Shown: positions 1 to 9,550 of the stretch, one piece after another
Numbering within the stretch: the stretch's first letter is position 1
Layout of the letters: each line of letters begins with the position of its first letter
From: Aliishimia sp963721175
GTDB taxonomy: Bacteria; Pseudomonadota; Alphaproteobacteria; Rhodobacterales; Rhodobacteraceae
NCBI GenBank assembly: GCA_963721175.1
Contig: CAVRIG010000021.1
Location: 237,176-301,175, forward strand
Direction of reading: 5' to 3'
DNA length: 64,000 nt
Program-made: the position numbers and the translations under genes
Notes under the pieces: generated by a model
The model's database searches: none
Seen by the model: only the letters and a program-made list of their open reading frames with translations
Told to the model about the DNA's origin: nothing

Positions 1-57
1 CGGGCGCCGGGGTTCGCGGGAAAGCGCCACATGACCCGCGCGGTGATGCCGGAATGA
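1..57 (+). CDS. C-terminal end of an upstream gene (partial)
   Basis: An open frame enters from the left edge and ends in TGA at 55-57. Its last 18 residues are RAPGFAGKRHMTRAVMPE. The stop overlaps the ATG of the next gene (ATGA at 54-57), the usual sign of translational coupling here. Too little is present to name a family. Confidence 0.45.
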   Translation, partial: RAPGFAGKRHMTRAVMPE

Positions 58-925
58 GCCAGGGCAACAATACCAGGCAGGGTATCTGGCTGATGGTCGC
101 GACCTGCGTCGTCTTCTCGGCGCAGGACGGGATCTCTCGGCATCTGGCGGAGGAATACAACATCCTGATGGTGGTGATGATCCGCTATTGGTTCTTCGCC
201 GCCTTCGTGATGACCGTCTCGGCCCGGCGCAAGCCGGTGGATTGCGCAACGCCGCCGCGACCCGCCAGCCGATCCTGCAAGCCTTTCGCGGACTGCTTCT
301 GGCGGTGGAGATCTGCGTGATGGTCTATGCCTTCACGTTGGTGGGGCTGATGAAAGCCAGGCGATTTTCACGGTCTATCCGCTTCTGGTTGCGGCACTTT
401 CCGGCCCGGTGCTCGGCGAATACGTCGGCTGGCGACGCTGGACGGCCATCGGTGTGGGCTTTCTGGGCGTCCTGATCATCCTGCAGCCCGGCGCGGGCGT
501 CTTCGACCCCGCGGCGATCGTGCCGTTCTGTGCAGCACTGGGCTTTGCACTTTATGCGCTGCTCACGCGGTATGCCGCGAAGCTCGACAGCGCCGCGACC
601 ACGTTCTTCTGGACCGGCACGGTGGGCGCCGTGGCGATGACGTGCATCGGCCTCTGGTCGTGGGAGCCGATGACGGCGCGCGACTGGGTCTGGATGGCGT
701 GCCTGTGCCTCACCGGTGCCAGCGGGCACTACCTGCTCGATCAAGTGCTACGAGGTGGCCGAGGCCAGCGCGGTGCAGCCCTTCGCCTACTTGCAATTCG
801 TCTTCGTCTCGATCATCGGGCTCACCGTCTTCGGAGAGACCTTGCAGGCGAACGTCGCCCTCGGCGCCGGTCTGATCGTCGCGGCGGGCCTGTTCGCGCT
901 GTGGCGGGAGCGGGTTGCGGGCTAG
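54..925 (+). CDS. EamA/DMT-family membrane transporter, frameshifted
   Basis: Drug/metabolite transporter superfamily protein (EamA type), normally about 290 residues with ten membrane helices. It is readable only by joining four segments in shifting frames: residues from MSQGNNTRQGIWLMVATCVV, then ICVMVYAFTLVGLMKA, then LGEYVGWRRWTAIGVGFLGV, and finally SAVQPFAYLQFVFVSIIGL up to the stop at 925. One break fits a missing G near 358 (GCC-AGGCG where GCC-GAG-GCG is expected). The span is 872 nt, so the net indel is not a multiple of three. It ends in a 4-nt tail-to-tail overlap with the transglycosylase gene. Substrate unknown; the breaks are most likely sequence errors. Confidence 0.8.
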
Positions 926-2916
926 TTGCTGCCGGCCTCGCGCGTCGCGAGCGTGCTGCCCAGAAGCTCCGCGCTGAACGGAACGGGGAGCGGGTCGAGG
1001 CCCAGCCGCGCACGAAAGATCGGCAGGCTTTCGGACACGCGCATGACGTAGTTCCGCGTCTCCCGGAACGGGATTCCTTCGATCCAGTCGATCATGGTGT
1101 CGATATCCTTGTCGCGCGGGTCCCCGAACTCGCGCATCCAGCGGGCGGGCCGCGACGGGCCGGCGTTGTAGCCTGCCGACACCATCACGATGTTGCCGTC
1201 GAACTGTTCGATCAACTGCTTGAGGTAGACCGTGCCGAGCCGGCCGTTATAGACCGGATCGTCGGTCAACCGCTGCGTGGAATGCTCGCCCAGCAGGCCC
1301 AGGCTGGCCGCGACATCCCGCGCCGTCGCGGGCATCACCTGCATCAGCCCACGCGCGCCCGCGGCGGAGACGACGATGGCATCGAACTCGCTCTCGCGGC
1401 GGGCGATCGACAGCGCCAGCTCCGTCGGGACCGGCAGATCGGCCTCGGCCAGCGGGTGCAGCGGATAGTAGGGCATCGGCGCGATGAACCCGCGCCGCGC
1501 GATCGCCTTGCCGATCTTCACGGCGAGGTGGGGCTCCTCGAGGTCGATCGCGGCCTGGCCCAGCAGCGCCGCGTCATGCTCTCCCAACTGCTCGGCGAGG
1601 TGGGTCCAGAAAAGCTCGGCGAGGTTGCGCTCCCCGGCCGCAAGCAGAAGCTGGCCCGCCTGGAAGACGCTGTCGGCCACCAGCGGGCTCTGGCGCCAGT
1701 CGGTGTCGGGAACGGCGTCGAACCCGACATCGAACGGAAGCCCCGCCGCTTCGGCCGCCAGCAACCCGTAAAAGGATGTCTGGAAGGCCGCACCCCGCGT
1801 GAATTCCATGTCGGCGGCGACCGGGTCGCCCAGTGCCTGATGCGCCCGCCCCTTCCAGTATCCCGCCCGCCCCTGAGATATGGGAGTGACGACCTCATCG
1901 TCATGGCTTTGGAAGTGTGTCAGCGCGCGAGCCGGATCGTCGAGCCGCGTGAGCGCGATGTACCCCGCCAGCCATTCCAGATCAGCGAAGTCGGAGCCGC
2001 CGGTCAGGTAATGGTTCGCGGCCATGTCATAGGCCCGCTGCGCATTGCCCTCCAGCAGCGCGTCGCGCGCCAGTTGCCGGCGACGGTTCGACCAGGCATC
2101 GGGATTGCCCAGCGCTTCGGCGCTCTTGGACTGGGCGAGCAGCATATCCTTCGCCTCGTCCCAGCGGCCCTTGCGCAGGCGCCACTCGAACCGGCCATGG
2201 ACAAGGCCGGGATCTCCCAGCAGGTCCTTGGGCACGTCGGCGATCAGGGTGTCCACATTGCCCGCAAGCTTGGCGAGACCGATCCGCGCGCGCGCCAGCG
2301 CAAGCTGCCCCTCGGTCACCAGGGAAAACATGCGGCGCGCATCCGGATTGGAATCGCGCCAGAGCATCGCATCGAGGCGCGCCCAGTGATGCGGCTTCAG
2401 AAGGTCGCCATAGGCGTCCAGAATCCGCGCGTGCTCCGTGTCGGAAAAGCTCTGGCTGCGCCAGGCGCGCACGATCAGCGCCTCGGCCTCCTCGCTCCGG
2501 CCTGCGCGGGAGAGCGCGCCCGCATATCCGAGCAGGCCGCTCGCCGACCGTGGCGGTCGCGCAGCGAAGACATCGAGGATCTCGGTGTCGTTCTGCCGGG
2601 TGACCAGGGCTTCGTTCGCTCGCACGATCCCGTCGAGCCCCGGCCAGTCCAGCCGTCGCGACATGAACGCCTTCATTTCGTCGTAGCTGCCCTTGCCGGC
2701 CTGCAACCGGCGCCACTCCACGATGTCGGTCGCGATCGGGCCATCGCGCGCCGCGAGTTCGGCGGCCCTGTCCCACTCGCCGTCGCGCATCGCATCAAGC
2801 GCCGAGGCGAGCGGGCGCGGTCGGATATCGCGAAGATTGCCTTCCGCCGCCGCCGCCAGGGCAAGGCAGGCGGTCAGGACGGCCATCACGGGTAAGCGGA
2901 GGATCACGGCTTGCAT
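922..2916 (-). CDS. slt: Soluble lytic murein transglycosylase (Slt70-like)
   Basis: Cleaves the MurNAc-GlcNAc bond of peptidoglycan in the periplasm, forming 1,6-anhydro ends. It is 664 aa from the ATG at 2916 (an alternative ATG lies at 2925). Residues 1-22 form a signal peptide (VILRLPVMAVLTACLALAAA). A long alpha-helical, TPR-like superhelix follows. The C-terminal SLT domain starts near residue 494, with the catalytic Glu in RRESEFD, then GLMQVMPATA and the AGYNAGPSR motif. The open frame continues further upstream, but that part lacks signal-peptide character and overlaps the divergent dapA. Intact, in contrast to its neighbours. Confidence 0.92.
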   Translation of the reverse strand: MQAVILRLPVMAVLTACLALAAAAEGNLRDIRPRPLASALDAMRDGEWDRAAELAARDGPIATDIVEWRRLQAGKGSYDEMKAFMSRRLDWPGLDGIVRANEALVTRQNDTEILDVFAARPPRSASGLLGYAGALSRAGRSEEAEALIVRAWRSQSFSDTEHARILDAYGDLLKPHHWARLDAMLWRDSNPDARRMFSLVTEGQLALARARIGLAKLAGNVDTLIADVPKDLLGDPGLVHGRFEWRLRKGRWDEAKDMLLAQSKSAEALGNPDAWSNRRRQLARDALLEGNAQRAYDMAANHYLTGGSDFADLEWLAGYIALTRLDDPARALTHFQSHDDEVVTPISQGRAGYWKGRAHQALGDPVAADMEFTRGAAFQTSFYGLLAAEAAGLPFDVGFDAVPDTDWRQSPLVADSVFQAGQLLLAAGERNLAELFWTHLAEQLGEHDAALLGQAAIDLEEPHLAVKIGKAIARRGFIAPMPYYPLHPLAEADLPVPTELALSIARRESEFDAIVVSAAGARGLMQVMPATARDVAASLGLLGEHSTQRLTDDPVYNGRLGTVYLKQLIEQFDGNIVMVSAGYNAGPSRPARWMREFGDPRDKDIDTMIDWIEGIPFRETRNYVMRVSESLPIFRARLGLDPLPVPFSAELLGSTLATREAGSN

Positions 2917-3037
2917 TTGGTCCATCAGGGGCGCTAGAGCGATGCACCATAACGCGCATGCGGCAACGATCAACCAAACAGTTGGCGAGCGCAGTCCGAA
3001 ATTGGCCTTTCCGGCCGGCAGATCAGGGAGAGTGGAG

Positions 3038-3914
3038 ATGCTCCGAGGCTCGATGCCCGCACTCGTCACACCATTCAGCGACGGCGCATTGGACCTCAAG
3101 ACGCTCAAGGCCCTGGTCGACTGGCATATCGAGGAAGGGTCGCACGGCCTGGTTCCCGTCGGCACGACCGGCGAGAGCCCGACGCTGAGCCATGAAGAGC
3201 ACGAGACGGTGGTCGAAACCGTGGTCGAGGCCGTGGCAGGCCGTATTCCGGTGATCGCCGGAACCGGCTCCAACAACACGACCGAGGCGATCCGTTTCAT
3301 CCAGCATGCCGCGCGCGTCGGCGCGGATGCGGCACTTGTCGTGACACCCTACTACAACAAGCCGACCCAGGCCGGACTGATCGCGCATTTCAAGGCGCTG
3401 CACGAAGCGGCCGATATTCCGATCATCATCTACAACATCCCGCCAAGGTCGGTCGTCGACATGACACCGGCCACGATGGGGGAGCTTGCCGCCTTGCCGC
3501 GGATCATCGGGGTCAAGGACGCGACCGGCGATCTGGCCCGCGTCAGCTATCAGCGCATCACCTGCGGCCCGGACTTCATCCAGCTGTCGGGAGAGGATGC
3601 GACCGCGCATGGCTTCAACGCGCAAGGCGGCGTCGGCTGCATCTCGGTGACGGCGAACGTGGCACCGAAGATGCTGTCGCAGATGCAGGCGGCGTGTCTT
3701 GCCGGTGATTACTCCGGAGCGCTCGAGATCCAGGATCGAACTCATGCCGCTGCACAAGGCGATCTTCGCCGAACCGGGCCTGGTGGGCGTAAAATACGCG
3801 ATGTCGCGGTTGGGCCTCTGCAGCGACGAGGTCCGCCTGCCGCTGACCCTGCTGACCGATGGCACGAAGACGCTGGTCGACGATGCGCTGCGCCATGCAG
3901 GCTTGATGAACTGA
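3038..3914 (+). CDS. dapA: 4-hydroxy-tetrahydrodipicolinate synthase, one frameshift
   Basis: Condenses pyruvate with aspartate semialdehyde, the first committed step of lysine and diaminopimelate synthesis. A TIM barrel of about 291 aa starting MLRGSMPALVTPF after an AGGGAGAG ribosome site. Visible motifs are GTTGESPTL (substrate threonines), YNIPPRS (catalytic Tyr) and GVKDATGD (Schiff-base Lys). Near 3740 the frame shifts by one base: GATCGA-A-CTC should read on as DRLMPLHKAIF. The final segment then runs in the other frame to LLTDGTKTLVDDALRHAG and the stop at 3914. An extra A explains the break; since the gene is expected to be essential, a sequence error is likely. Divergent from the transglycosylase. 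Confidence 0.93.
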
Positions 3915-4074
3915 AGCACCATCGCCGGATGGCGACGCGCCAAAGCGCGTTCGAACTCCGCTGCGCAGTTGCCTCCTCTCTGCCAACCGCACATCAGCTT
4001 TCCACTGGGAATGGAGAAACCGGGAAACCGATCGCTGGCCAATCACGTTCGTCTATAGCCGGAGGGAGAGGCCC

Positions 4075-4593
4075 ATGGACTGGACCGAAATGTTTTTCCA
4101 GAGCTGGAGCGGTGTCGTCCGGACGATCATCGTCGGGACGCTGGCCTACCTGTTCCTCGTGTTTTCGCTGCGGGTGTCGGGCAAGCGCACACTGGCCAAG
4201 CTGAACGCGTTCGACTTGGTCGTCACGGTGGCCTTCGGTTCCACACTGGCCTCGATCCTGCTCAGCGAGGACGTCGCTCTGGCGGAGGGAGCCACTGCGC
4301 TGGTCCTGCTCATCCTGCTACAATACGCAGTGACGTCCCTGTCGGTTCGGTCGAAGTGGTTCGCCCGCGCCGTGCGGTCCGAGCCGACGCTGCTGCTCCG
4401 CGACGGCGAACCGCTGCCGGACGCGATGCGCAAGGCCCGCGTCACTGAAGAAGAGCTCGAGACGGTGCTGAGGACTGAAGGGCAGCGGCGACCGGAGGCT
4501 GTCGCGGCGGTGATCCTGGAGTCCGATGGTTCCTTTTCCGTCATCGATGGTGAGCAGAAGAGGACGCGCCCGCCTTCCGGCGCCGGAACGTGA
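4075..4593 (+). CDS. DUF421 / YetF-type membrane protein
   Basis: 172 aa, starting MDWTEMFFQSWSGVVRTIIV. The N-terminal half holds three hydrophobic segments (about residues 15-35, 45-65 and 72-90). The family-typical stretch SGKRTLAKLNAFDLVVTVAF is followed by a soluble domain with EPTLLLRDGEPLPDAMRKAR and an acidic segment that ends in ILESDGSFSVID. These match the DUF421 (YetF/YcaP) family of unknown biochemical role. A GGAGGGAGAGG ribosome site precedes the ATG. It is a stand-alone gene on the same strand as dapA but 160 bp away. Confidence 0.85.
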   Translation: MDWTEMFFQSWSGVVRTIIVGTLAYLFLVFSLRVSGKRTLAKLNAFDLVVTVAFGSTLASILLSEDVALAEGATALVLLILLQYAVTSLSVRSKWFARAVRSEPTLLLRDGEPLPDAMRKARVTEEELETVLRTEGQRRPEAVAAVILESDGSFSVIDGEQKRTRPPSGAGT

Positions 4594-4863
4594 AGGTCCG
4601 CTGCAACCGCACTTCGTCCGCAAACCGGGACATGGGGGATCCGTTGAGCTCATTTGCATGAATAGCGCATTGTCGGGTAGGGGTGCGCGACCCGGACCTT
4701 GAACGACGCCGCTTCTGCCATTCAAGCGCATGCGATGACGGAGCGTCTCGCTGGATGTGGAAAATCGCCGTGCCGGGGGCGGACCGGCGATGCGCGGTGG
4801 GCTGCGCCCTTCGTTCCGCGCGGCGAAGAATCAGCGAAGCTCGGCCAAGAGCCGGATCCAAAG
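4594..4863. other. Intergenic gap, no gene seen
   Basis: About 270 bp between the DUF421 gene and the end of the Ada-like gene on the opposite strand. Short open frames on both strands read through repetitive Arg/Ala-rich shadow peptides. I see no terminator with a T run and no RNA gene. Confidence 0.5.
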
Positions 4864-5732
4864 TCAACCCGATCTCGCGGAGCCTTCCTCTCCCTCGGCC
4901 CGCGCTGCCTCCCACGCCAGCATCGCGCGCTTCATCGGCAGGCCCCAGTGGTAGCCACCCAGCGCTCCCGATTTGCGCAATGCGCGGTGACAGGGGATCA
5001 GCCAGCTGACCGGGTTGCGACCAACGGCAGTGCCGACGGCGCGGACGGCGCGGGGGTTGCCGATCGACCGCGCGATTTCGGAATATGTGGTGACGTGGCC
5101 GGAGGGGATGGCGAGCAGCGCCTCCCACACCTTGATCTGGAACGGTGCGCCGATCAGGTGCAACGCGGTATCACCTTCCTGAGCAAAGGCCGCCTCGGCC
5201 CAATTGCGCACGGCGCCCGAATCTTCGACGAACCGAGCCTCGGGCCAGCGGGCGGTCATGTCGGCCCAGGCCCAGTCCCGCCCGTGCTCGGCAGTGAAGG
5301 CGATGCCGCACAACCCCCGGTCCGTGCCCATCACCAGCGCCTCGCCGAAGGGCGATGCGAGCCAGCCGTAGCGGATCACGAGGCCGGCGCCCTTGCGGGC
5401 GAATTCGCCGGGGCTCATCGCCTCCCACCGCAGGAAGAGGTCGTGCAGCCGCCCCGTCCCCGAAAGTCCCGCCGCCATCGACAGCCTCGAGCGTGGTGAA
5501 GCGCTCGGCCAGAAGCGCCTTCGCGTGACCCAGCAGCGAGGTACTGCTGATAGCGTTTCGGCGACACGCCGACCCAGCGCGAGAAGACGCGCTGGAAATG
5601 CGCGGGGCTCATGTCCATTCGGGCCGCGATGTCCTCGAGGCTCAACGGGTCCCGGGCGGCGTCGAGCAGGTCGATGGCCCGCCGCATGACGCCGTAGTGA
5701 TAGCCGGTTTCTTGTGTGACGATCTGATCCAT
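4864..5732 (-). CDS. AraC-HTH / O6-methylguanine-DNA methyltransferase (Ada-like), frameshifted
   Basis: Two-domain DNA repair protein: an AraC-type helix-turn-helix (LSLEDIAARMDMSPAHFQRV and FSRWVGVSPKRYQQYL) followed by an O6-alkylguanine transferase domain. The latter shows SGHVTTYSEIARSIGNPRAV and the methyl-acceptor Cys in IPCHRALRKSG. The N-terminal zinc phosphotriester domain of E. coli Ada is absent. The ATG at 5732 is preferred over a TTG at 5741. Between about 5470 and 5550 the frame changes at least twice: LLGHAKALLAERFTTLEA is readable only in a third frame. It is divergent from nth, another base-repair gene. Probably intact in the real genome. Confidence 0.87.
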
Positions 5733-5878
5733 GACCTGCAATCTACGCCCGGATGGCGCGGCGCGCGACCCGGATCATGCGCGTTTTTGAGCAGACCTTC
5801 AGCCGGACCGCTGCAACGGCTCGGCAGCCTCTCATATGGACTTGAAGCCTCGGGTTGCTTCCGGCAAGAACGGCACCA

Positions 5879-6524
5879 ATGGCCAGACAGCTCGATTTCC
5901 CGACACTCCGCGAGGTGTTCTCCCGCTTTCACGCGGCGGAGCCCGAACCGATGGGCGAGTTGCAGCATGTGAACGTCTACACGCTGGTCGTCGCGGTGGC
6001 CCTGTCGGCGCAGGCCACGGATGCGGGTGTGAACAAGGCCACCGGCCCGCTCTTCGAGGTCGCCGACACGCCCGAGAAAATGCTGGCGCTGGGCGAAGAG
6101 GGTCTGACCGAGTATATCAAGACCATCGGGCTCTATCGGCAGAAGGCCAAGAACGTCCTGAAACTGTCGCCGGATCCTGGTGGAGGAATATGGCGGCGAG
6201 GTGCCCAATTCGCGCGCCGCGCTGCAATCCCTGCCGGGCGTGGGGCGCAAGACCGCGAACGTGGTGCTGAACATGTGGTGGCACTACCCGGCGCAGGCGG
6301 TGGACACGCATATCTTTCGCGTCGGCAACCGGACCGGCATCGCGCCCGGCAAGACCGTCGAGGCGGTGGAACGCGCCATCGAGGACAACGTGCCGGTCGA
6401 CTTCCAGCTTCATGCGCATCACTGGCTGATCCTGCATGGCCGCTATGTCTGCGTGGCGCGCAAGCCGAAATGTCCGGCCTGCCTGATCCGCGATCTCTGT
6501 CCCTATGAGGAAAAGACACCATGA
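5879..6524 (+). CDS. nth: Endonuclease III, one frameshift
   Basis: DNA glycosylase/AP lyase that removes oxidised pyrimidines. About 215 aa from MARQLDFPTLREVF. The helix-hairpin-helix is LPGVGRKTANVVL, with the catalytic Lys in GRKTA and the catalytic Asp in VDTHIFRVGNR. The C-terminal [4Fe-4S] cluster follows C-X6-C-X2-C-X5-C (CVARKPKCPACLIRDLC). At about 6165 an extra C (TCGCCGG where TCGCGG is expected) breaks the frame between NVLKLS and RILVEEYGGEV. The stop overlaps the next ATG (6521-6524), so it is probably coupled to the kinase gene. Confidence 0.93.
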
Positions 6525-7510
6525 CCAAGTACAAGCTGGTCGGCATCGGCAACGCCGTTGTCGACGTGATCTCCCATGCCGACGACGATTTCCTGACGGA
6601 GATGGGTATCGAGAAGGGTATCATGCAGCTGATCGAGAAGGATCGGGGACAGGTCCTCTACTCCGCGATGAAGGACCGGCTCCAGACACCGGGCGGGTCG
6701 GTGGCCAACACCATCGCGGGGGCCGGTGCACTCGGTCTGCCGACGGCCTTCATCGGGCGGGTCCATGACGACGAACTGGGCCGCTTCTATTCCGGCGCGA
6801 TGACGGACGAGGGCATCGATTTCGTCAATCCGCCGGTTGCGGACGGGGAATTGCCCACGTCGCGGTCGATGATCTTCGTCTCGCCCGATGGTGAGCGGTC
6901 GATGAACACCTATCTCGGCATCTCCTCGGAACTCGGCCCCGACGATGTGCCCGACGAAGCGGCCTCGAATGCCGAAATCATATTCCTCGAAGGCTACCTC
7001 TTCGACAAGGACAAGGGCAAGGAAGCCTTTCGCAGGGCCTCTCGGCTGACCCGTGCGGCGGGCGGCAAGGCGGGCATCGCGATCTCGGATCCGTTCTGCG
7101 TCGACCGCCACCGCGCCGACTTCCTCGACATGATCGGCAACGAGCTGGATTACGTGATAGGAAACCAGCACGAGATCACCGCGCTCTTCGAGACCGACGA
7201 TCTGGAGGATGCAATCGCGCGGACAGCGGAGATGATCGACCTCGTGATCTGCACCCGGTCGGGCGATGGCGTCACGATCATCGGCAACGGCGAGCGCCAC
7301 GACCTGCCGGCGGACAGGATCACGCCGGTCGATGCCACGGGCGCCGGGGACCAATATGCGGCGGGTTTCCTCTATGGTCTCGCAACAGGGCGGGACCTCG
7401 CGACCTGCGGGCGGATGGGGCATCTCTGCGGGGCGGAGGTCATCAGCCATGTCGGACCACGACCGCAGACCGACATGATGGAACGGTTCCGCGAGGCGGG
7501 GCTGGTATGA
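6521..7510 (+). CDS. PfkB-family carbohydrate/nucleoside kinase (adenosine kinase-like)
   Basis: 329 aa, intact ribokinase-fold kinase. Start MTKYKLVGIGNAVVDVIS; the N-terminal PfkB-like glycine motif is TPGGSVANTIAGAGAL. The C-terminal signature VDATGAGDQYAAGFLYG carries the catalytic Asp. The family phosphorylates sugars or nucleosides such as adenosine; the adenosine kinase label follows the general resemblance of Rhodobacteraceae proteins and is not proved by the sequence. Overlaps the nth stop by 4 nt. Confidence 0.88.
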   Translation: MTKYKLVGIGNAVVDVISHADDDFLTEMGIEKGIMQLIEKDRGQVLYSAMKDRLQTPGGSVANTIAGAGALGLPTAFIGRVHDDELGRFYSGAMTDEGIDFVNPPVADGELPTSRSMIFVSPDGERSMNTYLGISSELGPDDVPDEAASNAEIIFLEGYLFDKDKGKEAFRRASRLTRAAGGKAGIAISDPFCVDRHRADFLDMIGNELDYVIGNQHEITALFETDDLEDAIARTAEMIDLVICTRSGDGVTIIGNGERHDLPADRITPVDATGAGDQYAAGFLYGLATGRDLATCGRMGHLCGAEVISHVGPRPQTDMMERFREAGLV

Positions 7511-7528
7511 GGCGCGGATGAGGCCCAG

Positions 7529-8119
7529 ATGAGCTTGGCGGACGGCTACCACGATCTGCCCCGCGGCAAGATCGCGATGGTCGTCACGCATCTGCAGATG
7601 ACGGCGCCGGCGCCGCTGCGCGGTGTGCCGCAGCCCGCAGGGACCGAATTTGCCGAACTGCCACGCGATCCGGACGTCTACCGGGATCTGATCCGCCGCG
7701 TCGGCCAGGACTGGCTCTGGTTCGCGCGGCTGGAACTCGACGATCTGGCGCTCTGCGCGATCATCGAGAGCGACGATGTCGACATCCGCACGCTGCGCAA
7801 GGACGGCCGGACCGAGGCGATCCTGGAACTGGATTTCCGCGTTCCGGGCGAATGCGAACTGGCGTATTTCGGCGTGACGCCGGTGCTGATCGGCAGTGGT
7901 GCGGGCGCGTGGCTCATGGATCGCGCGGTGGAGATCGCCTGGTCCCGCAACATCTCCCGGTTCCACGTGCATACTTGCACGCTCGACAGCCCGCAGGCGC
8001 TGGGCTTCTACGTCCGGTCGGGGCTCAAGCCCTACAAACGCCAGATCGAGATCTGCGACGATCCCCGCCGGAGCGGCATCCATCCGGAAACGGCGGCACC
8101 ACAGATCCCGCTTCTTTGA
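7529..8119 (+). CDS. GNAT-family N-acetyltransferase
   Basis: 196 aa. The central region has the acetyl-CoA binding pattern ELAYFGVTPVLIGSGAGAWL followed by MDRAVEIAW, and a C-terminal HTCTLDSPQALGFYVRSGL typical of the GNAT fold. The preceding 100 residues form the substrate part (QDWLWFARLELDDLALCAII). It begins 18 bp after the kinase stop and converges on the methyltransferase gene. Acceptor substrate unknown. Confidence 0.82.
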   Translation: MSLADGYHDLPRGKIAMVVTHLQMTAPAPLRGVPQPAGTEFAELPRDPDVYRDLIRRVGQDWLWFARLELDDLALCAIIESDDVDIRTLRKDGRTEAILELDFRVPGECELAYFGVTPVLIGSGAGAWLMDRAVEIAWSRNISRFHVHTCTLDSPQALGFYVRSGLKPYKRQIEICDDPRRSGIHPETAAPQIPLL

Positions 8120-8163
8120 TCCCGGGACGCTGTCGCGGATCATCATGAGCGTCCGCCTTCGGT

Positions 8164-9018
8164 TCAATCCGTCTTTTTCAGCAGCAGCATCAGGTAGGTG
8201 TTGTTCTCGGCAAAGACCTCCCGGTTTCGTGTCTGCTGGTTCAGACGCTGATCGAGGCGCGACCGCTTGCGTTCGTTCATGATCAGCCGCACGAGCTTGT
8301 CGAGCGACCAGCGCGAGATCGGCCGCGACTGCGCCAATTCGCCATCCACCCGGGTCAGCGCGTAGCCCAGCACGTTGAAGAGCCCCTGCTCGATCTCGAC
8401 CGACGGCGCCACCGACGCCGTGATATCCTGCTCGCTCACCACTTCGACCGGCCAGACCGCGAGCGCTTCTCGGAAGGCGCCGATCATGTGGCCGCCGCCC
8501 ACGGTCGACATGCCCGGCGCAAGGGTGAAATCCTCGGAGCGGAAGCAGTCGGAAATCACGATGTGACCGCCGGGCTTCAGCAGGTCCAGGCAGCGCGGCA
8601 CGCCGGCATCCAGCCGCACGTACTGGTAGCTTTCGGAAAAGAGGCACAGGTCGAAACCGCCCGCGCCGGAATAGTCTTCGAACATGCATTCGTGAACCTC
8701 TGCGCCCGGCGCATTCAAGCGGCAGCGTTCGGCCAGCAGCGGAGACGGCACGACGATCTCGACACTGTGCCCCAGCGCCAGCAGCTTCTTCGCGGTCTCG
8801 CCCGCACCGCCTCCGATGTCGAGTATCCGCGCCGGGGCGTCGGGCAGCAGCGCGAAGAGCTTGTCGGTATAGGCTTCCTGCGCCGCGCGCAGGTTAGCCG
8901 CCGTGACCTCCAGCCCGTCCCAGAGCCCGTAATGCAGGTTCTCCGCCCCGGTCAGCCAGCGTACGAAATGCAGCCCGACGTCGAGGCCGATGGCGCGGGT
9001 GTCGATCTTGTTGCTCAT
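8164..9018 (-). CDS. Class I SAM-dependent methyltransferase
   Basis: 284 aa, starting MSNKIDTRAIGLDVGLHFVR. SAM motif I is ARILDIGGGAGETAKKLLAL at about residues 63-82. Motif II/III is visible as FDLCLFSESYQYV, and LLKPGGHIVISDCF is the post-motif strand. The first 60 residues (TGAENLHYGLWDGLEV) resemble methyltransferases of the sarcosine/polyketide type, but the substrate cannot be told. Intact and transcribed toward the GNAT gene. Confidence 0.85.
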   Translation of the reverse strand: MSNKIDTRAIGLDVGLHFVRWLTGAENLHYGLWDGLEVTAANLRAAQEAYTDKLFALLPDAPARILDIGGGAGETAKKLLALGHSVEIVVPSPLLAERCRLNAPGAEVHECMFEDYSGAGGFDLCLFSESYQYVRLDAGVPRCLDLLKPGGHIVISDCFRSEDFTLAPGMSTVGGGHMIGAFREALAVWPVEVVSEQDITASVAPSVEIEQGLFNVLGYALTRVDGELAQSRPISRWSLDKLVRLIMNERKRSRLDQRLNQQTRNREVFAENNTYLMLLLKKTD

Positions 9019-9057
9019 CGCTCGCGCATTAACCGCTTGGTCCCGCTTTGGGAAGCC

Positions 9058-9546
9058 TCAGCGAGTCGCCCCGGTGCACTCCCCACCCGCGAGGCAGCTC
9101 CGGAGCCGGTCCAGCAAGTCCGCATCGGGCGTGCCGAAGGCCATACCGCCACACGCCCCGACCGTCAGGACGTATCCGGCCTCGGACTGCTCGAGGAAGG
9201 CGAGGTATTCCGCATCGGCGGACAGTTGCGGGCACCACGGTCCGGCACATTCCACCACCAGCGTGACCGGCCGGTTGAAGGGCTCGGCATTCTCGCCGGG
9301 AAAGAGCGCCGTGCCCACCATGCGCGCATCGATACGGGTTTCGGGCGGCACATCCTGCTGCCGGTCCCAATCCACCTGCGGCAGGTCATCCGGAGAGAAG
9401 AAAAGCGTACCGGACACGATCACGAAGGGTTTCGAACTGGCATCCGCGTCCGCGTAGGCGTCCTCCATCTGCCAGGGCAGACAGGAGAGCGCCAACGCCT
9501 GGAGCGGCAGAACTGAAACGAGGAGGGCGAGACAGACGCGCAGCAT
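9058..9546 (-). CDS. Secreted Cys-rich protein of unknown function
   Basis: 162 aa from the ATG at 9546. Residues 1-20 form a signal peptide (MLRVCLALLVSVLPLQALAL). The mature part has several cysteines (SCLPW, VVECAGPWCPQL, VGACGGMAFG, LRSCLAGGECTG), suggesting disulfides in the periplasm. I do not recognise the family. The start lies 4 bp beyond the rppH stop on the same strand, so the two are very likely co-transcribed. Confidence 0.7.
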   Translation of the reverse strand: MLRVCLALLVSVLPLQALALSCLPWQMEDAYADADASSKPFVIVSGTLFFSPDDLPQVDWDRQQDVPPETRIDARMVGTALFPGENAEPFNRPVTLVVECAGPWCPQLSADAEYLAFLEQSEAGYVLTVGACGGMAFGTPDADLLDRLRSCLAGGECTGATR

Positions 9547-9550
9547 GAAA

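Noticed and set aside
409..2895. 828-codon plus-strand ORF across the transglycosylase gene
   Set aside because: Beyond its first part, which is a piece of the exporter gene, it is the complement of the intact Slt gene; Arg/Ala-rich and motif-free.
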